DNA of 64,000 nt from CBDCIS01 sp965217565 (lineage in GTDB: Bacteria; Chloroflexota; Dehalococcoidia; Lucifugimonadales; CATOSD01), in assembly GCA_965217565.1 (NCBI GenBank), contig CBDCIS010000012.1, positions 62,001 through 126,000 of the forward strand, in the 5' to 3' direction. Below are positions 32,998-41,738 of the stretch, one piece after another. Both the position numbers and the translations under genes were made by a program. Position 1 is the stretch's first letter. The number at the start of each line of letters is the position of its first letter. The notes beneath the pieces are model-generated. The model ran no database searches. It saw only the letters and a list, made by a program, of their open reading frames with translations, and was not told where the DNA came from.

Positions 32998-33471
32998 ATG
33001 AGCTGTCAACAGACCGCGGCGCAGGCCCTCAGGGAGTCCGGCCACCGGCTCACCCCGCAGCGCCTGATGATCCTCTCGGCGGTGAGACACGCGGCGGGCC
33101 ACGTCACCGCGGCGGACATCCTGGAAGAGGTCAAGGAGTCCTATCCATACATAGACGCCTCCACCGTCTATCGCACCCTGAGCGTTCTCAAGCGGATGCG
33201 GCTCGTTTCGGAGACCGACATGGGCGGCGGCGAGAGCAGGTACGAATGGATTGAGCAGACTCGTCACCACCACCTCATCTGCCGCGGCTGCGCCCACGTT
33301 ACGTTGCTGGACGACCGCTTCCTCGAGAGCCTGGGAGCGGAGATACTCGACGACTATGGCTTCAGGGCGGACATCGACCACTTCGCCATATTCGGCGTGT
33401 GCGCCGAGTGCGGAGCCGACGCCCACGCGGAACGCGCGGATTCGGAGCGAATAGTGGAGAGCGAAGAGTGA
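32998..33471 (+). CDS. zur: Fur-family metalloregulator, probably Zur
   Basis: A 157-residue DNA-binding repressor. The winged helix reads GHRLTPQRLMILSAVRHAAG and ASTVYRTLSVLKRMRLVSET. The sensing and structural metal residues are in QTRHHHLICRGCAHV and VCAECGADAH, giving the two CxxC pairs of a structural zinc site. ATG 32998 follows AGGAG. Its TGA overlaps the GTG start of znuA (GTGA). The adjoining high-affinity metal transporter points to zinc (Zur) or manganese rather than iron. Zinc is preferred because of the partner's histidine set, but the metal is not proven. Confidence 0.82.
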   Translation: MSCQQTAAQALRESGHRLTPQRLMILSAVRHAAGHVTAADILEEVKESYPYIDASTVYRTLSVLKRMRLVSETDMGGGESRYEWIEQTRHHHLICRGCAHVTLLDDRFLESLGAEILDDYGFRADIDHFAIFGVCAECGADAHAERADSERIVESEE

Positions 33472-34481
33472 CGAGCGGACTGCGGTACCCGCTCACCCTG
33501 GCGGTCGGTCTGCTTGCGATGCTTCTCGCCGCCTGCTCGACCGGCGAGGATGCGCCGGCGGGGGGCTCGGGCTTGCGCGTGGTGACGACGGTGTCGCCCA
33601 TCACCAGCCTCGTCGAGAACATAGGCGGGACCAGGATAGACATTGAGGGCATCGTGCCGGAGGGCACCAACTCGCACACCTTCGAGCCCGCCCCGTCCGT
33701 AGCGCGAGTGCTCTCCCAGGCCGACCTGGTCGTGCTGAACGGGCTGTTCCTGGAGGAGCCCTCCCTGCAGATGGCGCAGGCCAACAAGCAGCCGGGCACG
33801 GTGATACTCTCCCTGGGGGACAGGGCCATCGCCAGGAAGGATTGGGCCTTCGACTTCTCCTTCCCAGAGTCGCGCGGGCAGCCCAACCCCCACCTGTGGA
33901 CCGACCCCATACTGGCGCTGAAGTACGCCGAGCTGATCAGGGATGAGTTGGCCTCGCTCGATCCCGATAACGCCGACTATTTCAGCCGCAACTTCGACGC
34001 GCTGAAGGTCCGCCTCGAAGACCTCGACTCCAGGATTGCCGAGGCCGTGCAGACGGTCTCCCCCGAGAACCGGCGGCTGCTGACCTATCACGACTCCTTT
34101 CCCTACTTCGCGCGGCGTTACGGCATGGAGATAATCGGTGCAGTGCAGCCGTCCGACTTCACCGAGCCATCGGCGCGCGAGGTCGCCCAGCTGATCGACC
34201 AGATCAGGGAAACCGGCGTGCCAGCCATATTCGGCTCCGAAGTGTTCCCAAGCCCTGTGATGGAACAGATCGCCAAGGAGGGCGGCGCGAACTTCGTGGA
34301 CAGGCTGAGGGACGACGACCTGCCGGGGGCGCCGGGAGACGCGCTGCATACCTACCTGGGGTTGATGTTGAGCGACGTGGAGATTATGATTAGCGCGCTG
34401 GGCGGCAGCGTGGAAGCCTTGGAGGGTTTCGACACGAGCCTGGTGTTCGAGGGCGAGAGCAGGGCACGATACCCCCAGTAG
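33468..34481 (+). CDS. znuA: Zinc/manganese ABC transporter substrate-binding lipoprotein
   Basis: A 337-residue periplasmic-type lipoprotein. The signal is LRYPLTLAVGLLAMLLAACS with lipobox LAAC. Metal ligands of cluster A-I binding proteins are present: GTNSHTFEPAPS, NPHLWTDP, LLTYHDSFPYFARRYG and the C-terminal IFGSEVFPS. A histidine-rich loop, common in ZnuA, is missing, so manganese cannot be excluded. GTG 33468 overlaps the regulator's stop codon and has GGAG upstream. The permease and ATPase follow. Confidence 0.87.
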   Translation: MTSGLRYPLTLAVGLLAMLLAACSTGEDAPAGGSGLRVVTTVSPITSLVENIGGTRIDIEGIVPEGTNSHTFEPAPSVARVLSQADLVVLNGLFLEEPSLQMAQANKQPGTVILSLGDRAIARKDWAFDFSFPESRGQPNPHLWTDPILALKYAELIRDELASLDPDNADYFSRNFDALKVRLEDLDSRIAEAVQTVSPENRRLLTYHDSFPYFARRYGMEIIGAVQPSDFTEPSAREVAQLIDQIRETGVPAIFGSEVFPSPVMEQIAKEGGANFVDRLRDDDLPGAPGDALHTYLGLMLSDVEIMISALGGSVEALEGFDTSLVFEGESRARYPQ

Positions 34482-34511
34482 GGGCCTTTTCGCGCCAGTC
34501 ATTACCGAGCG

Positions 34512-34517
34512 TATAAT
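34512..34517 (+). promoter_or_regulatory. Possible internal promoter before znuC
   Basis: A perfect TATAAT at 34512-34517 in the 98-bp gap between znuA and znuC. No good -35 lies 17 nt upstream (TTCGCG). A GGGAAA-type hairpin (34528-34557) follows. Confidence 0.35.
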
Positions 34518-34579
34518 GCCGCTTTCCTTTTTCCCGTCCCCTGCAGGGAAAAGGTAGGAGGGGGCAATCAGGTGATTGG

Positions 34580-35431
34580 ATGCTTCATCCGGTTCCACAT
34601 CAGTACGAACAGCGAGACCCAATCGTTACGCTGAGGGACGTAACCTGCGGCTACGACGGCCTGCCTGCTCTGCGCGACGTCAACCTCAGCGTCATGCCTG
34701 GCGATTTCGTTGGGCTGCTCGGGCCCAGCGGCTCCGGCAAGACCTCGCTGTTACGCGGCATCATGGGCGGAGTCGAGATTTACCACGGCGAGGTGCTGGT
34801 GGAGGGGGTCTCGATAGCCCGTCAGAGGCCCCGGATCGGATACGTTCCACAGCTGGAGGCCATTGATTGGAACTTCCCTGTGACCGTGCAGCAGGTGGTC
34901 ATGATGGGCTGCATGTCGAAGAACGGGCTGTTCCCCTGGTTTCGCCGCGAGGCCCACGCGAGAGCCGAGGAGATCATGGAACGCCTCGGCATCGCCGACC
35001 TCGCCAAGCGCCAGATACGCGAGCTCTCAGGCGGGCAGCAGCAGCGCACCTTCCTGGGCAGAGCGCTGGTTGGCAGTCCCCGCCTGCTTCTGCTTGACGA
35101 GCCCACGAGCGGCGTTGACATCAAGACGCGAGACGAGGTGATGCACCTGCTCGACGAACTCAATCACCAGGACGTTACCATAGTCATGACGACGCACGAG
35201 ATAAACGCGGTCGCCGCCCATCTGCCCTGGGTGGTCTGCCTGAACGGCGGCGTCGTCGCGGAGGGTCCGCCGGAGGAGGTCTTCACCCCGGACGTGCTCA
35301 GGCGAACCTACAACGCGGAAATTCACGTTACCCGCTACGAGGGTATGACCCTCGTGGCGGAATCGCCACACTTCTTCGGCAGGAACGGACAGCGGGACGA
35401 TCACGCCAGGGAAGAGGGGAAGAGAGACTGA
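34580..35431 (+). CDS. znuC: Metal ABC transporter ATP-binding protein
   Basis: Cytoplasmic ATPase of the metal importer, 283 residues. Walker A GPSGSGKTS, Q-loop YVPQLEAIDWNFPV, signature LSGGQQQRTFLGRAL, Walker B LLLLDEPTSGVD and switch histidine MTTHE are all present, and the YVPQ..AIDW Q-loop is typical of ZnuC/MntB. The start is ATG 34580, 98 bp after znuA. One base separates its TGA from the GTG of znuB. The C-terminal tail (FFGRNGQRDDHAREEGKRD) is polar and not conserved. Confidence 0.9.
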   Translation: MLHPVPHQYEQRDPIVTLRDVTCGYDGLPALRDVNLSVMPGDFVGLLGPSGSGKTSLLRGIMGGVEIYHGEVLVEGVSIARQRPRIGYVPQLEAIDWNFPVTVQQVVMMGCMSKNGLFPWFRREAHARAEEIMERLGIADLAKRQIRELSGGQQQRTFLGRALVGSPRLLLLDEPTSGVDIKTRDEVMHLLDELNHQDVTIVMTTHEINAVAAHLPWVVCLNGGVVAEGPPEEVFTPDVLRRTYNAEIHVTRYEGMTLVAESPHFFGRNGQRDDHAREEGKRD

Positions 35432-35432
35432 G

Positions 35433-36311
35433 GTGTTTGCCCCTCTTCAGTATGAGTTCTTCGTCAGGGGCCTCCTGGTAGCGACGCTGGTGGGCGGCAT
35501 GTGCGGCCTCATCGGGGTCTATATCGTGCTGAGGCGCATGGCCTACATAGGCCACGGGCTTTCCCACGCGGTGTTCGGCGGGGCCGTGGTAAGCCACGTG
35601 ATGTCCATCAACTTCCTGCTGGGAGCCAGCGTTTGGGGATTCCTGTCCGCGATACTCATAAACCTGACGACCCGCAAGCGCAAGATAGGCGCGGACGCCG
35701 CCATAGGCATCATCACCACCGCCAGCTTCGCGCTCGGCATAGCCCTGATAAGCCGCTTCAAGAGCTTCACACGGAGTTTCGACGCGGCGCTGTTCGGAAA
35801 CATACTCGGCGTCGAGGAGGGCGACGTGATAGCCATCGTAGTGGTGACCATAGCCACTGCCGTCGTCGTTTTCGTCGCCTACAAGTACCTTCTCTTCGCC
35901 ACGTTCGAGCCTGAGGTCGCCGGGCTGTACGGCGTGCCCACAGGATGGGTCGATGCGATGTTCTCACTCGTTCTGGCCGCCGTCATCGTGGTGTCCATCC
36001 AGGTGCTTGGCGTCACGATGATAGCCTCCGCGATCGTCATTCCCCCCGTAGTCGCGCGCCTGCTGACCAACGACTTCGGCAGGATGATGTTGCTTTCGAC
36101 CGGCATCGGGGCGCTGTGCGGGCTGGGGGGCATCTACCTGAGCTTCTACGTGGACGTTTCATCGGGCGCGACGGTGGTGCTCTTCTCCGCAGCCCTCTTC
36201 GCGCTCGCGCTGGCCTACACCTCGCTCCGGCAGCGCTTTGCCCTGTTGCGGGGGAGGGCGGTGACTCGGGCGCGAACGCTCGCCGGCGGAGACCCTCACC
36301 TGTTCGAGTAA
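35433..36311 (+). CDS. znuB: Metal ABC transporter permease
   Basis: An ABC-3 family inner-membrane permease of 292 residues with about eight helices. Recognisable stretches are MCGLIGVYIVLRRMAYIGHG, LSHAVFGGAVV, GADAAIGIITTASFALGIAL, FGNILGVEEGDVI and ALLTIPA-like IASAIVIPPVVARLLTND. GTG 35433 starts 1 nt after the znuC stop. With znuA and znuC it makes a complete importer, linked to the Fur/Zur gene. Confidence 0.9.
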   Translation: MFAPLQYEFFVRGLLVATLVGGMCGLIGVYIVLRRMAYIGHGLSHAVFGGAVVSHVMSINFLLGASVWGFLSAILINLTTRKRKIGADAAIGIITTASFALGIALISRFKSFTRSFDAALFGNILGVEEGDVIAIVVVTIATAVVVFVAYKYLLFATFEPEVAGLYGVPTGWVDAMFSLVLAAVIVVSIQVLGVTMIASAIVIPPVVARLLTNDFGRMMLLSTGIGALCGLGGIYLSFYVDVSSGATVVLFSAALFALALAYTSLRQRFALLRGRAVTRARTLAGGDPHLFE

Positions 36312-36313
36312 CC

Positions 36314-37657
36314 ATGAGTACGCTGACGACGCCATACACGCTGTCGAAATACGCCGCCCGGCTGCCGCGGCACGGCCGCGCGGCATGTCGTGAGCGCGCG
36401 CGTCCGTACACCCAGTCGGAAAGGGCCTTCGCCCGTCTGTGGCAGAGGGCCGACGCGCTGTCCGACGGCCTCGTGACCGAGGACGGCAAGCGGTTTCGGG
36501 TGGTGTATCCCGGCAGGCTGAACAGCCGCGCCGGGCCGGACTTCCACGACGCCATCATCGCCACTGACGAGGGCGAGCGCATCAGCGGCGACGTCGAGAT
36601 TCACCTCAACGCGCCGGACTGGTACCGCCACCGACACGACACCGATCCCAACTACAACGGCGTCATCCTCCACGTGGTGCTGAGGCCAAAACGCGGAACG
36701 GCAACTCGCCAGCAGTCGGGAACCGCCGCGCCGGTCGCGTCGCTCGCCGGTCACGTCGATCAGCTCGAGCGCGCCGACGACGCGGCCTCGCTCGAGCCGC
36801 CGGAATGGGAGTCCATGGATGGCGAGTCTCTGGGCAGGCTGCTCGACGGCGCCGGCGACGAGCGCTTCCTGGCCAGGAGCCGCGGGTTCGCGCTGGAACT
36901 GGAGGACGGCGACGCCGAGCAGACACTGTACCGCGCCATCATGGACGCGCTCGGCTACGCCTCGAACCGCAAGCCCTTCAGGGAGCTTGCCAAGCGAGCG
37001 CCGATTTCCTCGCTGGCGCGGTTCAGGGGCGAGCCGCCCGCCACCCGGCTGCTCACGCTCAAGGCGTGGCTTGTGGGCGCGTCGGGGCTGCTGTCCATGG
37101 TGCGGCCTCCCGAAGAGGAGCGGGAAATGAGAAGGATGCGCAGGGGGCTTCCCGCTGTTCGGGCGATGTCTCCCACGCAGTGGAAGCTCTTCCGAGTGCG
37201 GCCCGCCAATCACCCGCTGGTGCGCATCACGGGAGCGGCCCGCCTGGTGGACCGCTTCATCGAACAGGGCCTGGCGCGAGGGTTGGAGAGCGACGTGGAG
37301 AGGGGCGATGCCACGTGGCTCACCAGCCGCATTGTCGCGCGGCCGCACGTGGCCGCGTCACGGGCGCGAGACATCGCCGTGAACGTCGTCCTGCCCTTTC
37401 TGCACGCGTACAAGGGAATCGGCAGGTCTCCGCAATCGCAAGGGCGGTATCTCGAACTCTACCACGCCTTTCCCAAGCTCGCCGAGAACGAGATAACCAG
37501 GGAGATGACGCGCCTTCTTCCCCCTGACGCCAGGAAAGCCGCGATTCGAGGCGCCCGCCGCCAGCAGGGCCTCATTCACCTGTACAAACTCTACAAGAAA
37601 GCGCCGACCGACCGATTCCCGGTTCAGGGGCCGCCCAATTCCCTCGCCCTCAGGTAG
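36314..37657 (+). CDS. DUF2851 family protein
   Basis: A 447-residue protein of the DUF2851 family. Recognisable parts are the N-terminal SERAFARLWQ, VVYPGRLNSRAGPDFHDAII, GDVEIHLNAPDWYRHRHDTD and YNGVILHVVL block, which resembles a restriction-nuclease-like fold. Later parts are RAIMDALGYASNRKPFRELA, RVRPANHPLVRI and VVLPFLHAYKG. ATG 36314 lies 3 nt after znuB, so it is probably transcribed with the transporter. The 3' end overlaps the convergent TPR gene by 34 bp. Function is unknown. Confidence 0.85.
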   Translation: MSTLTTPYTLSKYAARLPRHGRAACRERARPYTQSERAFARLWQRADALSDGLVTEDGKRFRVVYPGRLNSRAGPDFHDAIIATDEGERISGDVEIHLNAPDWYRHRHDTDPNYNGVILHVVLRPKRGTATRQQSGTAAPVASLAGHVDQLERADDAASLEPPEWESMDGESLGRLLDGAGDERFLARSRGFALELEDGDAEQTLYRAIMDALGYASNRKPFRELAKRAPISSLARFRGEPPATRLLTLKAWLVGASGLLSMVRPPEEEREMRRMRRGLPAVRAMSPTQWKLFRVRPANHPLVRITGAARLVDRFIEQGLARGLESDVERGDATWLTSRIVARPHVAASRARDIAVNVVLPFLHAYKGIGRSPQSQGRYLELYHAFPKLAENEITREMTRLLPPDARKAAIRGARRQQGLIHLYKLYKKAPTDRFPVQGPPNSLALR

Positions 37658-38163
37658 TCGCTGAAGCTCGCTTTGTGGTCGCCCGTCATCGCGTGGAAGA
37701 TGCCCCTGTGCCTGTACGCGCTCCAGAAGGCGAGGTCGAGTTCGATGGCGCGAGTCATGTCGGCTATGGCATCGTCGAACGACCCCAACTCGGAATAGAC
37801 CAGGCCGCGGTTGTGATAGGCGTCGCGGTAGCCGGGGTCGATTTCGATAGACCTGGACAGGTCCCTCAACGCCGCCGGAAAGTCGCCCTCGCACAGATAC
37901 GCCATTCCCCTGTTGTTGGCGGCCCGGCTGTCCGTCGGCCTAAGCTCCAGCGTCCTGGTCAGGTCCTCGATGGCGCGGTTGTACTGGCGCAGATTCGAAT
38001 ATGCGTTGCCGCGCTCGAAATACGCCTGCGCGTTCGCCGGCTCCCGCTCGATAGCCAGCGTCAACTCCAGGACGGCCTCTTCTATCCCCTCACGAGAACG
38101 CAACCAATCCCCTCCAGGCGGAAGTTCCGGCCACGGCGACGCGAAGGGCGCGTTGCGCATCAT
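37624..38163 (-). CDS. Tetratricopeptide-repeat protein
   Basis: A 179-residue soluble protein made of four to five TPR motifs, for example AYFERGNAYSNLRQYNRAIE, AANNRGMAYLCEGDFPAALR and DAYHNRGLVYSELGSFDDAI, each followed by xxLxxAIELDP. No signal peptide or other domain is present. It is similar in layout to the protein at 58932-59447, and the two are probably paralogues. The gene overlaps the end of DUF2851 in convergent orientation. TPR proteins bind partners; no specific role is visible. Confidence 0.85.
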   Translation of the reverse strand: MMRNAPFASPWPELPPGGDWLRSREGIEEAVLELTLAIEREPANAQAYFERGNAYSNLRQYNRAIEDLTRTLELRPTDSRAANNRGMAYLCEGDFPAALRDLSRSIEIDPGYRDAYHNRGLVYSELGSFDDAIADMTRAIELDLAFWSAYRHRGIFHAMTGDHKASFSDYLRARELGGP

Positions 38164-38259
38164 GCCTATCGCTGCCCTCCTTGACGCCGTTAGAGCGGGA
38201 TGCCATATTGTAGTCGATTCTCGCTACCCAAGCCAACGACCAGCCGAAAGAGGGATGCC

Positions 38260-38916
38260 ATGACTATACCCAACCTTACCGGCGACGCGCCGGGCAGCGC
38301 GATGTTCCCGGAGTACTCCACACTGTACGACCTCATCGCAAGCGAGGTGGAGGGCCTGTCCGACTCGCAGCTCGACTTCACCTCGGACAGGTGGGAATGG
38401 AGCGAGTGGAGCATACGGACGCAACTCAGCCACATGGCTTCGCTGCTCTACAGGTGGATGCTTCTCAGGTGGGGCGAGACGCTCTTCCCGGACGGCGACC
38501 ACGGCGTCGAGGACGTGAAGGGTCTGGCAGACTCGGCATCGGACCGCCGCCTGGACGATGAGGTTTACCGGGACATCCCGGTGATCCTGGAGAAGCTTGG
38601 AGAGGGTATAGACCTGGTGCAACGGGTGCTGGCGGACCACAGCGTCAACTTCCTGAAAGGCCACACGATACCGCACCAGCGCAGCGTGCAGTGGACGCTC
38701 ATGTTCAAGGCCCATCCCAGCGGCATCACCCCTGCGGTCGAGTCCGGCGAGGGCAGGATGGCGCTGGAGGCCACGATGCGGCACATGTACTTCGAGGAGA
38801 TAACCCACCTCTACAACATCCAGCGTCTCAAGCGCGCCCAGGGTCTGCGCGCCATCGTGGACCTGCCCAGGGTCGGGTACTGGACGCTGGACGGCTGGGA
38901 CAGGAGCGAGCCCTAA
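38260..38916 (+). CDS. DinB-superfamily protein
   Basis: A 218-residue four-helix-bundle protein. It has the DinB-like opening YDLIASEVEGLSDSQLDF, WEWSEWSIRTQLSHMASLLY (first metal-binding H) and the late MRHMYFEEITHLYNIQRLKR helix carrying the other two histidines. Members are metal-dependent and include thiol transferases, but most are uncharacterised. ATG 38260 is chosen because of the AGAGGG just upstream; the open frame starts earlier at 38200. The stop overlaps that of the convergent peptidase by 4 bp. Confidence 0.75.
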   Translation: MTIPNLTGDAPGSAMFPEYSTLYDLIASEVEGLSDSQLDFTSDRWEWSEWSIRTQLSHMASLLYRWMLLRWGETLFPDGDHGVEDVKGLADSASDRRLDDEVYRDIPVILEKLGEGIDLVQRVLADHSVNFLKGHTIPHQRSVQWTLMFKAHPSGITPAVESGEGRMALEATMRHMYFEEITHLYNIQRLKRAQGLRAIVDLPRVGYWTLDGWDRSEP

Positions 38917-40058
38917 CTGCCCGCCGTGGCCTCCATGCGTTGACGCACCTCGTCCGGAACGCGGCGCAGACGCCGGCGCGCGGGAGAGTCGTCTCGCCTG
39001 GACGCGCTCACGGCGGCTTCAGCGATGAGTTCCACGCCGCCGAGGTAGTCGGACAGCCTGATGTATTCTGAGGCCACGCCGCCGTCCGGATCGGGGATGG
39101 TCGTGGCCGCGTTGTGGTAGTTGCCCAGCGGGAAGGCTATGCCGGTCGCGCGATACCCGAAGACGGCGAACGCGGTGGCCTCGCACGTCCCGCCGCTCAT
39201 AAGCTGGCGCTGGCAGCGGTACTGGGGATTGCGCTCTCGGATGATCTCCCTTGCCGCGATCAGCGTCTGCTCGGCACCTGCGTCGAAGGTGTAGGCGGCG
39301 TCGCCCGTGCGAATCACGGGGCCGCCGCCCTGCGCCACGCCGGGAATGACGGGACTCGACTCTATGGAGACGACCAGGGTCTCCTCGGGCAGCGCGCCCT
39401 CCTCGGCCATCAGCCTCGCGCCGAACAGCCCGCCCTCCTCGGCCCTGGTGAACACGGCGTACACGTCGGTCTGCGCTCCGCCGGCGACGACGCGCTCCAG
39501 GGCGGCGAGGATGCTGCCGCACCCGGCGAGGTCGTCCAGCGCGCGCATTCGGATGGTGTCGCCATCGAGGACGAAGTCCGGCAGGTCGAACACAACGGGC
39601 ACGGGTGGGACCAGTTCAACATCCACGTTGAGTCGTACCAAGACCAGCCGCTCGGACTGGTCCGTCGAAAGGGGCTCGTCGGGCGGAAAGACCTCGCCTG
39701 GGATTCGACGGCCAACCGGAAGCAGCGCGAGCACGGGCGTGGGCTTTCGCAGCGACGCGACGGGCACGCCGCCCAGCGCGCGGGCGAGCAGGCGGCCGTC
39801 GCCAGCCTCGATTATCTCGAAACCGGGGTGGTCCATGTGCGCGACGAACGCGATCGGCGGCTGAGCGCCGGCGGCCGGGTACGGCGCGTTCGCGTAGCGG
39901 GCGATGACGTTGCCGTATGCGTCACGGCTGAAATCCACGCCAAGCCGCTCCAGCGTCTCCTCGACGTATCGCGCAACACCGTCCTCGAAGAACGGAACCG
40001 CCGGGCGCGAGCCGAGTTCGCGCAGGATGTCGAGGGCGCGTTGGTCTTGGTGTCGCAT
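38913..40058 (-). CDS. M42-like (M20/M28 clan) metallopeptidase
   Basis: A dinuclear-zinc aminopeptidase-like protein of 381 residues. Metal and catalytic residues appear in VAHMDHPGFE (H, D), RALDDLAGCGSILAAL (bridging D), FTRAEEGGLFGARL (EE), VVSIESSPV (acid) and PLGNYHNAA (H). This order matches the M42 glutamyl aminopeptidase/FrvX group. The ATG at 40058 with GGGGAG upstream is preferred over TTG 40091. Substrate peptides are unknown. It is followed upstream, on the same strand, by a small zinc-ribbon gene. Confidence 0.83.
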   Translation of the reverse strand: MRHQDQRALDILRELGSRPAVPFFEDGVARYVEETLERLGVDFSRDAYGNVIARYANAPYPAAGAQPPIAFVAHMDHPGFEIIEAGDGRLLARALGGVPVASLRKPTPVLALLPVGRRIPGEVFPPDEPLSTDQSERLVLVRLNVDVELVPPVPVVFDLPDFVLDGDTIRMRALDDLAGCGSILAALERVVAGGAQTDVYAVFTRAEEGGLFGARLMAEEGALPEETLVVSIESSPVIPGVAQGGGPVIRTGDAAYTFDAGAEQTLIAAREIIRERNPQYRCQRQLMSGGTCEATAFAVFGYRATGIAFPLGNYHNAATTIPDPDGGVASEYIRLSDYLGGVELIAEAAVSASRRDDSPARRRLRRVPDEVRQRMEATAGS

Positions 40059-40101
40059 TGGCTGCAGTCTCCCCTCGCGGGCTTCATTCAAGAAAGAAGG
40101 G

Positions 40102-40302
40102 TCAATCGGAGTTCATATCGTCGTCTGCCAGGAGCAGATCGTCCACCAGGCTTTCGGCCCAGTCGCGCAGGTTGTCCTCGATGTCGGCGCCGCAACGCGG
40201 GCAGTCGAGGTCGCCAAAACGGAGTCTTGTTCCGCATCGGGAGCAGCCCTCTATCTCGGAGAGGCTGTTCAGCGCCTTCTGTATCTGGTCTTCAGTTGCC
40301 AT
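40102..40302 (-). CDS. Small zinc-ribbon protein
   Basis: A 66-residue protein with one zinc ribbon, EGCSRCGTRLRFGDLDCPRC (two CxxC knuckles), followed by an acidic tail, DDLLLADDDMNSD. The start is ATG 40302, with GAGGAAG about 9 nt upstream. A longer frame to 40377 lacks support. It precedes the peptidase by 44 bp and may be co-transcribed with it. Function is unknown. Confidence 0.68.
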   Translation of the reverse strand: MATEDQIQKALNSLSEIEGCSRCGTRLRFGDLDCPRCGADIEDNLRDWAESLVDDLLLADDDMNSD

Positions 40303-40489
40303 CTGTAACGCTTCCTCTGTAATTGGGTCTCTGCCGCCGCGCACGTCAACGCTTCGGTGGGCGAAGTCAAGGGCCAACGGCGGGCTATATCATATCGCCG
40401 CCCCTTTCGCGTGGCAACATACGCGGCGGCGGCACGGGCAATCCACTTTCGTGTCAACGACCCGATGTCCGCAGGTGTCCTATGTATCG

Positions 40490-40495
40490 TAGAAT
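40490..40495 (+). promoter_or_regulatory. -10 box of the squalene synthase gene, leaderless
   Basis: TAGAAT at 40490-40495 lies 6 nt before the ATG at 40502, the same geometry as rsfS and ubiA. The -35 region is weak (TGTCCG, 18 nt upstream). Confidence 0.45.
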
Positions 40496-40501
40496 GGGGA
40501 C

Positions 40502-41609
40502 ATGACCTTTCAAAGGCGACACCGAGAGCCGAACACCGGGGGGACGCTGCCAGCGGTCACGCCGGCGGAGCGCGAGCGTTTGCTTACGAACGTTCTTCGC
40601 GGCGTATCTAGGGCGTTCTACCTGACGCTGCGCGCGCTGCCCAGGGCGCTGCGCGAACCTATTGGACTGGCCTACCTGCTGGCGAGGGCCGCCGACACCA
40701 TCGCGGACACGCGCCTGCTGCCGCCCGCCGAGCGATTGGAGCGTCTGCGCGCCTTCAGGGCGCAGGTGAAGGGGCCGGCGAACGCGGGCCAACTTGGCGC
40801 CATCATGACCTCTGTCGCCGCCGGTCAGTCGTCGCCAGAGGAGCGGTCGTTGCTGAAATCGCTGCCGCTGGCGTTCGCTGTGTTGGAGGCGCTGCCCGAC
40901 GGCGAACGCGGCAGCGTGCGCTCCGTTGTCGTTACGCTGACGCATGGCATGGAGATAGACCTGACCACCTTTCCGCAAGAGGACTCCGGTGGGCTGGCGG
41001 CCTTTGAGACCGGCGAGGAGCTCGAAAACTACATCTACCTCGTCGCCGGGCTGCGTTGGCGAGTTCTGGACGGAGTTCAGCGCGACGAAGACGCCCGCGC
41101 TGGCCGGCTGGGAAGTGCAGCGCATGTCTGAGCTCGGCGTTCGTTTCGGCAAGGCGCTCCAGATGACCAACGTGCTGCGCGACGCGCCCAAGGACCTGCG
41201 AAACGGACGCTGCTACCTGCCCGTCGAGTGGCTCGTCGGCGTGGGCTTCACTCCTGAGCGTCTGCTGGAGCCGGGCGCATCGGGCGAAGCGCGTCCCATC
41301 CTGGCTAGGGGCATCCGGGACGCGTTGGAGCTCTACAGCGCCGCCGAGGTCTATGTGCTGAGCATACCCCGGCGCTGCCTGAGGCTGAGGCTGGGCGCGC
41401 TGTGGCCCGCGCTCATGGGATTGGCGACGCTGCGCAGGCTGGCCCGCGGTGAAGCGTGGCTCGACCCGTCGCGTCCGGCAAAGGTCAGCCGTGGATGGGT
41501 GTATCGCATGATGGCGCTGTCCTTCCTGCTCGCGCCCTCGAACGGGGCTTTGAAGCTGTGGTTTGGGCGGCTGCGAAGAGGGGTCGAGCGTTCTCTTATG
41601 GTAGAATAG
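40502..41609 (+). CDS. Squalene/phytoene synthase family protein, squalene-synthase type, frameshifted
   Basis: Head-to-head prenyltransferase. The first frame (40502-41131) carries GVSRAFYLTLRALPRALREP and LLARAADTIADT, the first Asp-rich site, up to ENYIYLVAG. The second frame carries CVGEFWTEFSATKTPALAGW, FGKALQMTNVLRD and APKDLRNGRCYLP, the second Asp-rich site. Removing one G from 41048-41050 joins them in a protein of about 368 residues. LENYIYLVAGCVGEFWT is characteristic of one-enzyme squalene synthases rather than the bacterial HpnC/HpnD pair. It probably makes squalene from farnesyl diphosphate. No squalene cyclase is in the window. The gene follows a -10 box with 6 nt to the ATG. 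Confidence 0.85.
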
Positions 41610-41666
41610 GCCAGCGTGGGAGGAGTGGGATAGTGAATAGTGGAGAGTTGGAACGGCGTGCTGCGA

Positions 41667-41700
41667 TAGCGGGAACCCCGCTATCGCGGGAACGACGGGA
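41667..41700. repeat. Palindromic repeat of the GCGGGAA family
   Basis: GATAGCGG and CCGCTATC form an 8-bp stem at about 41666-41686, followed by GCGGGAACGACGGGAAT. It is a variant of the CCCGCTTTCGCGGGAATGAC repeats at 10354 and 57968. Confidence 0.5.
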
Positions 41701-41738
41701 ATTTTGAGACGGTTGCTAACAGGAAGGGAGAGGAATCA

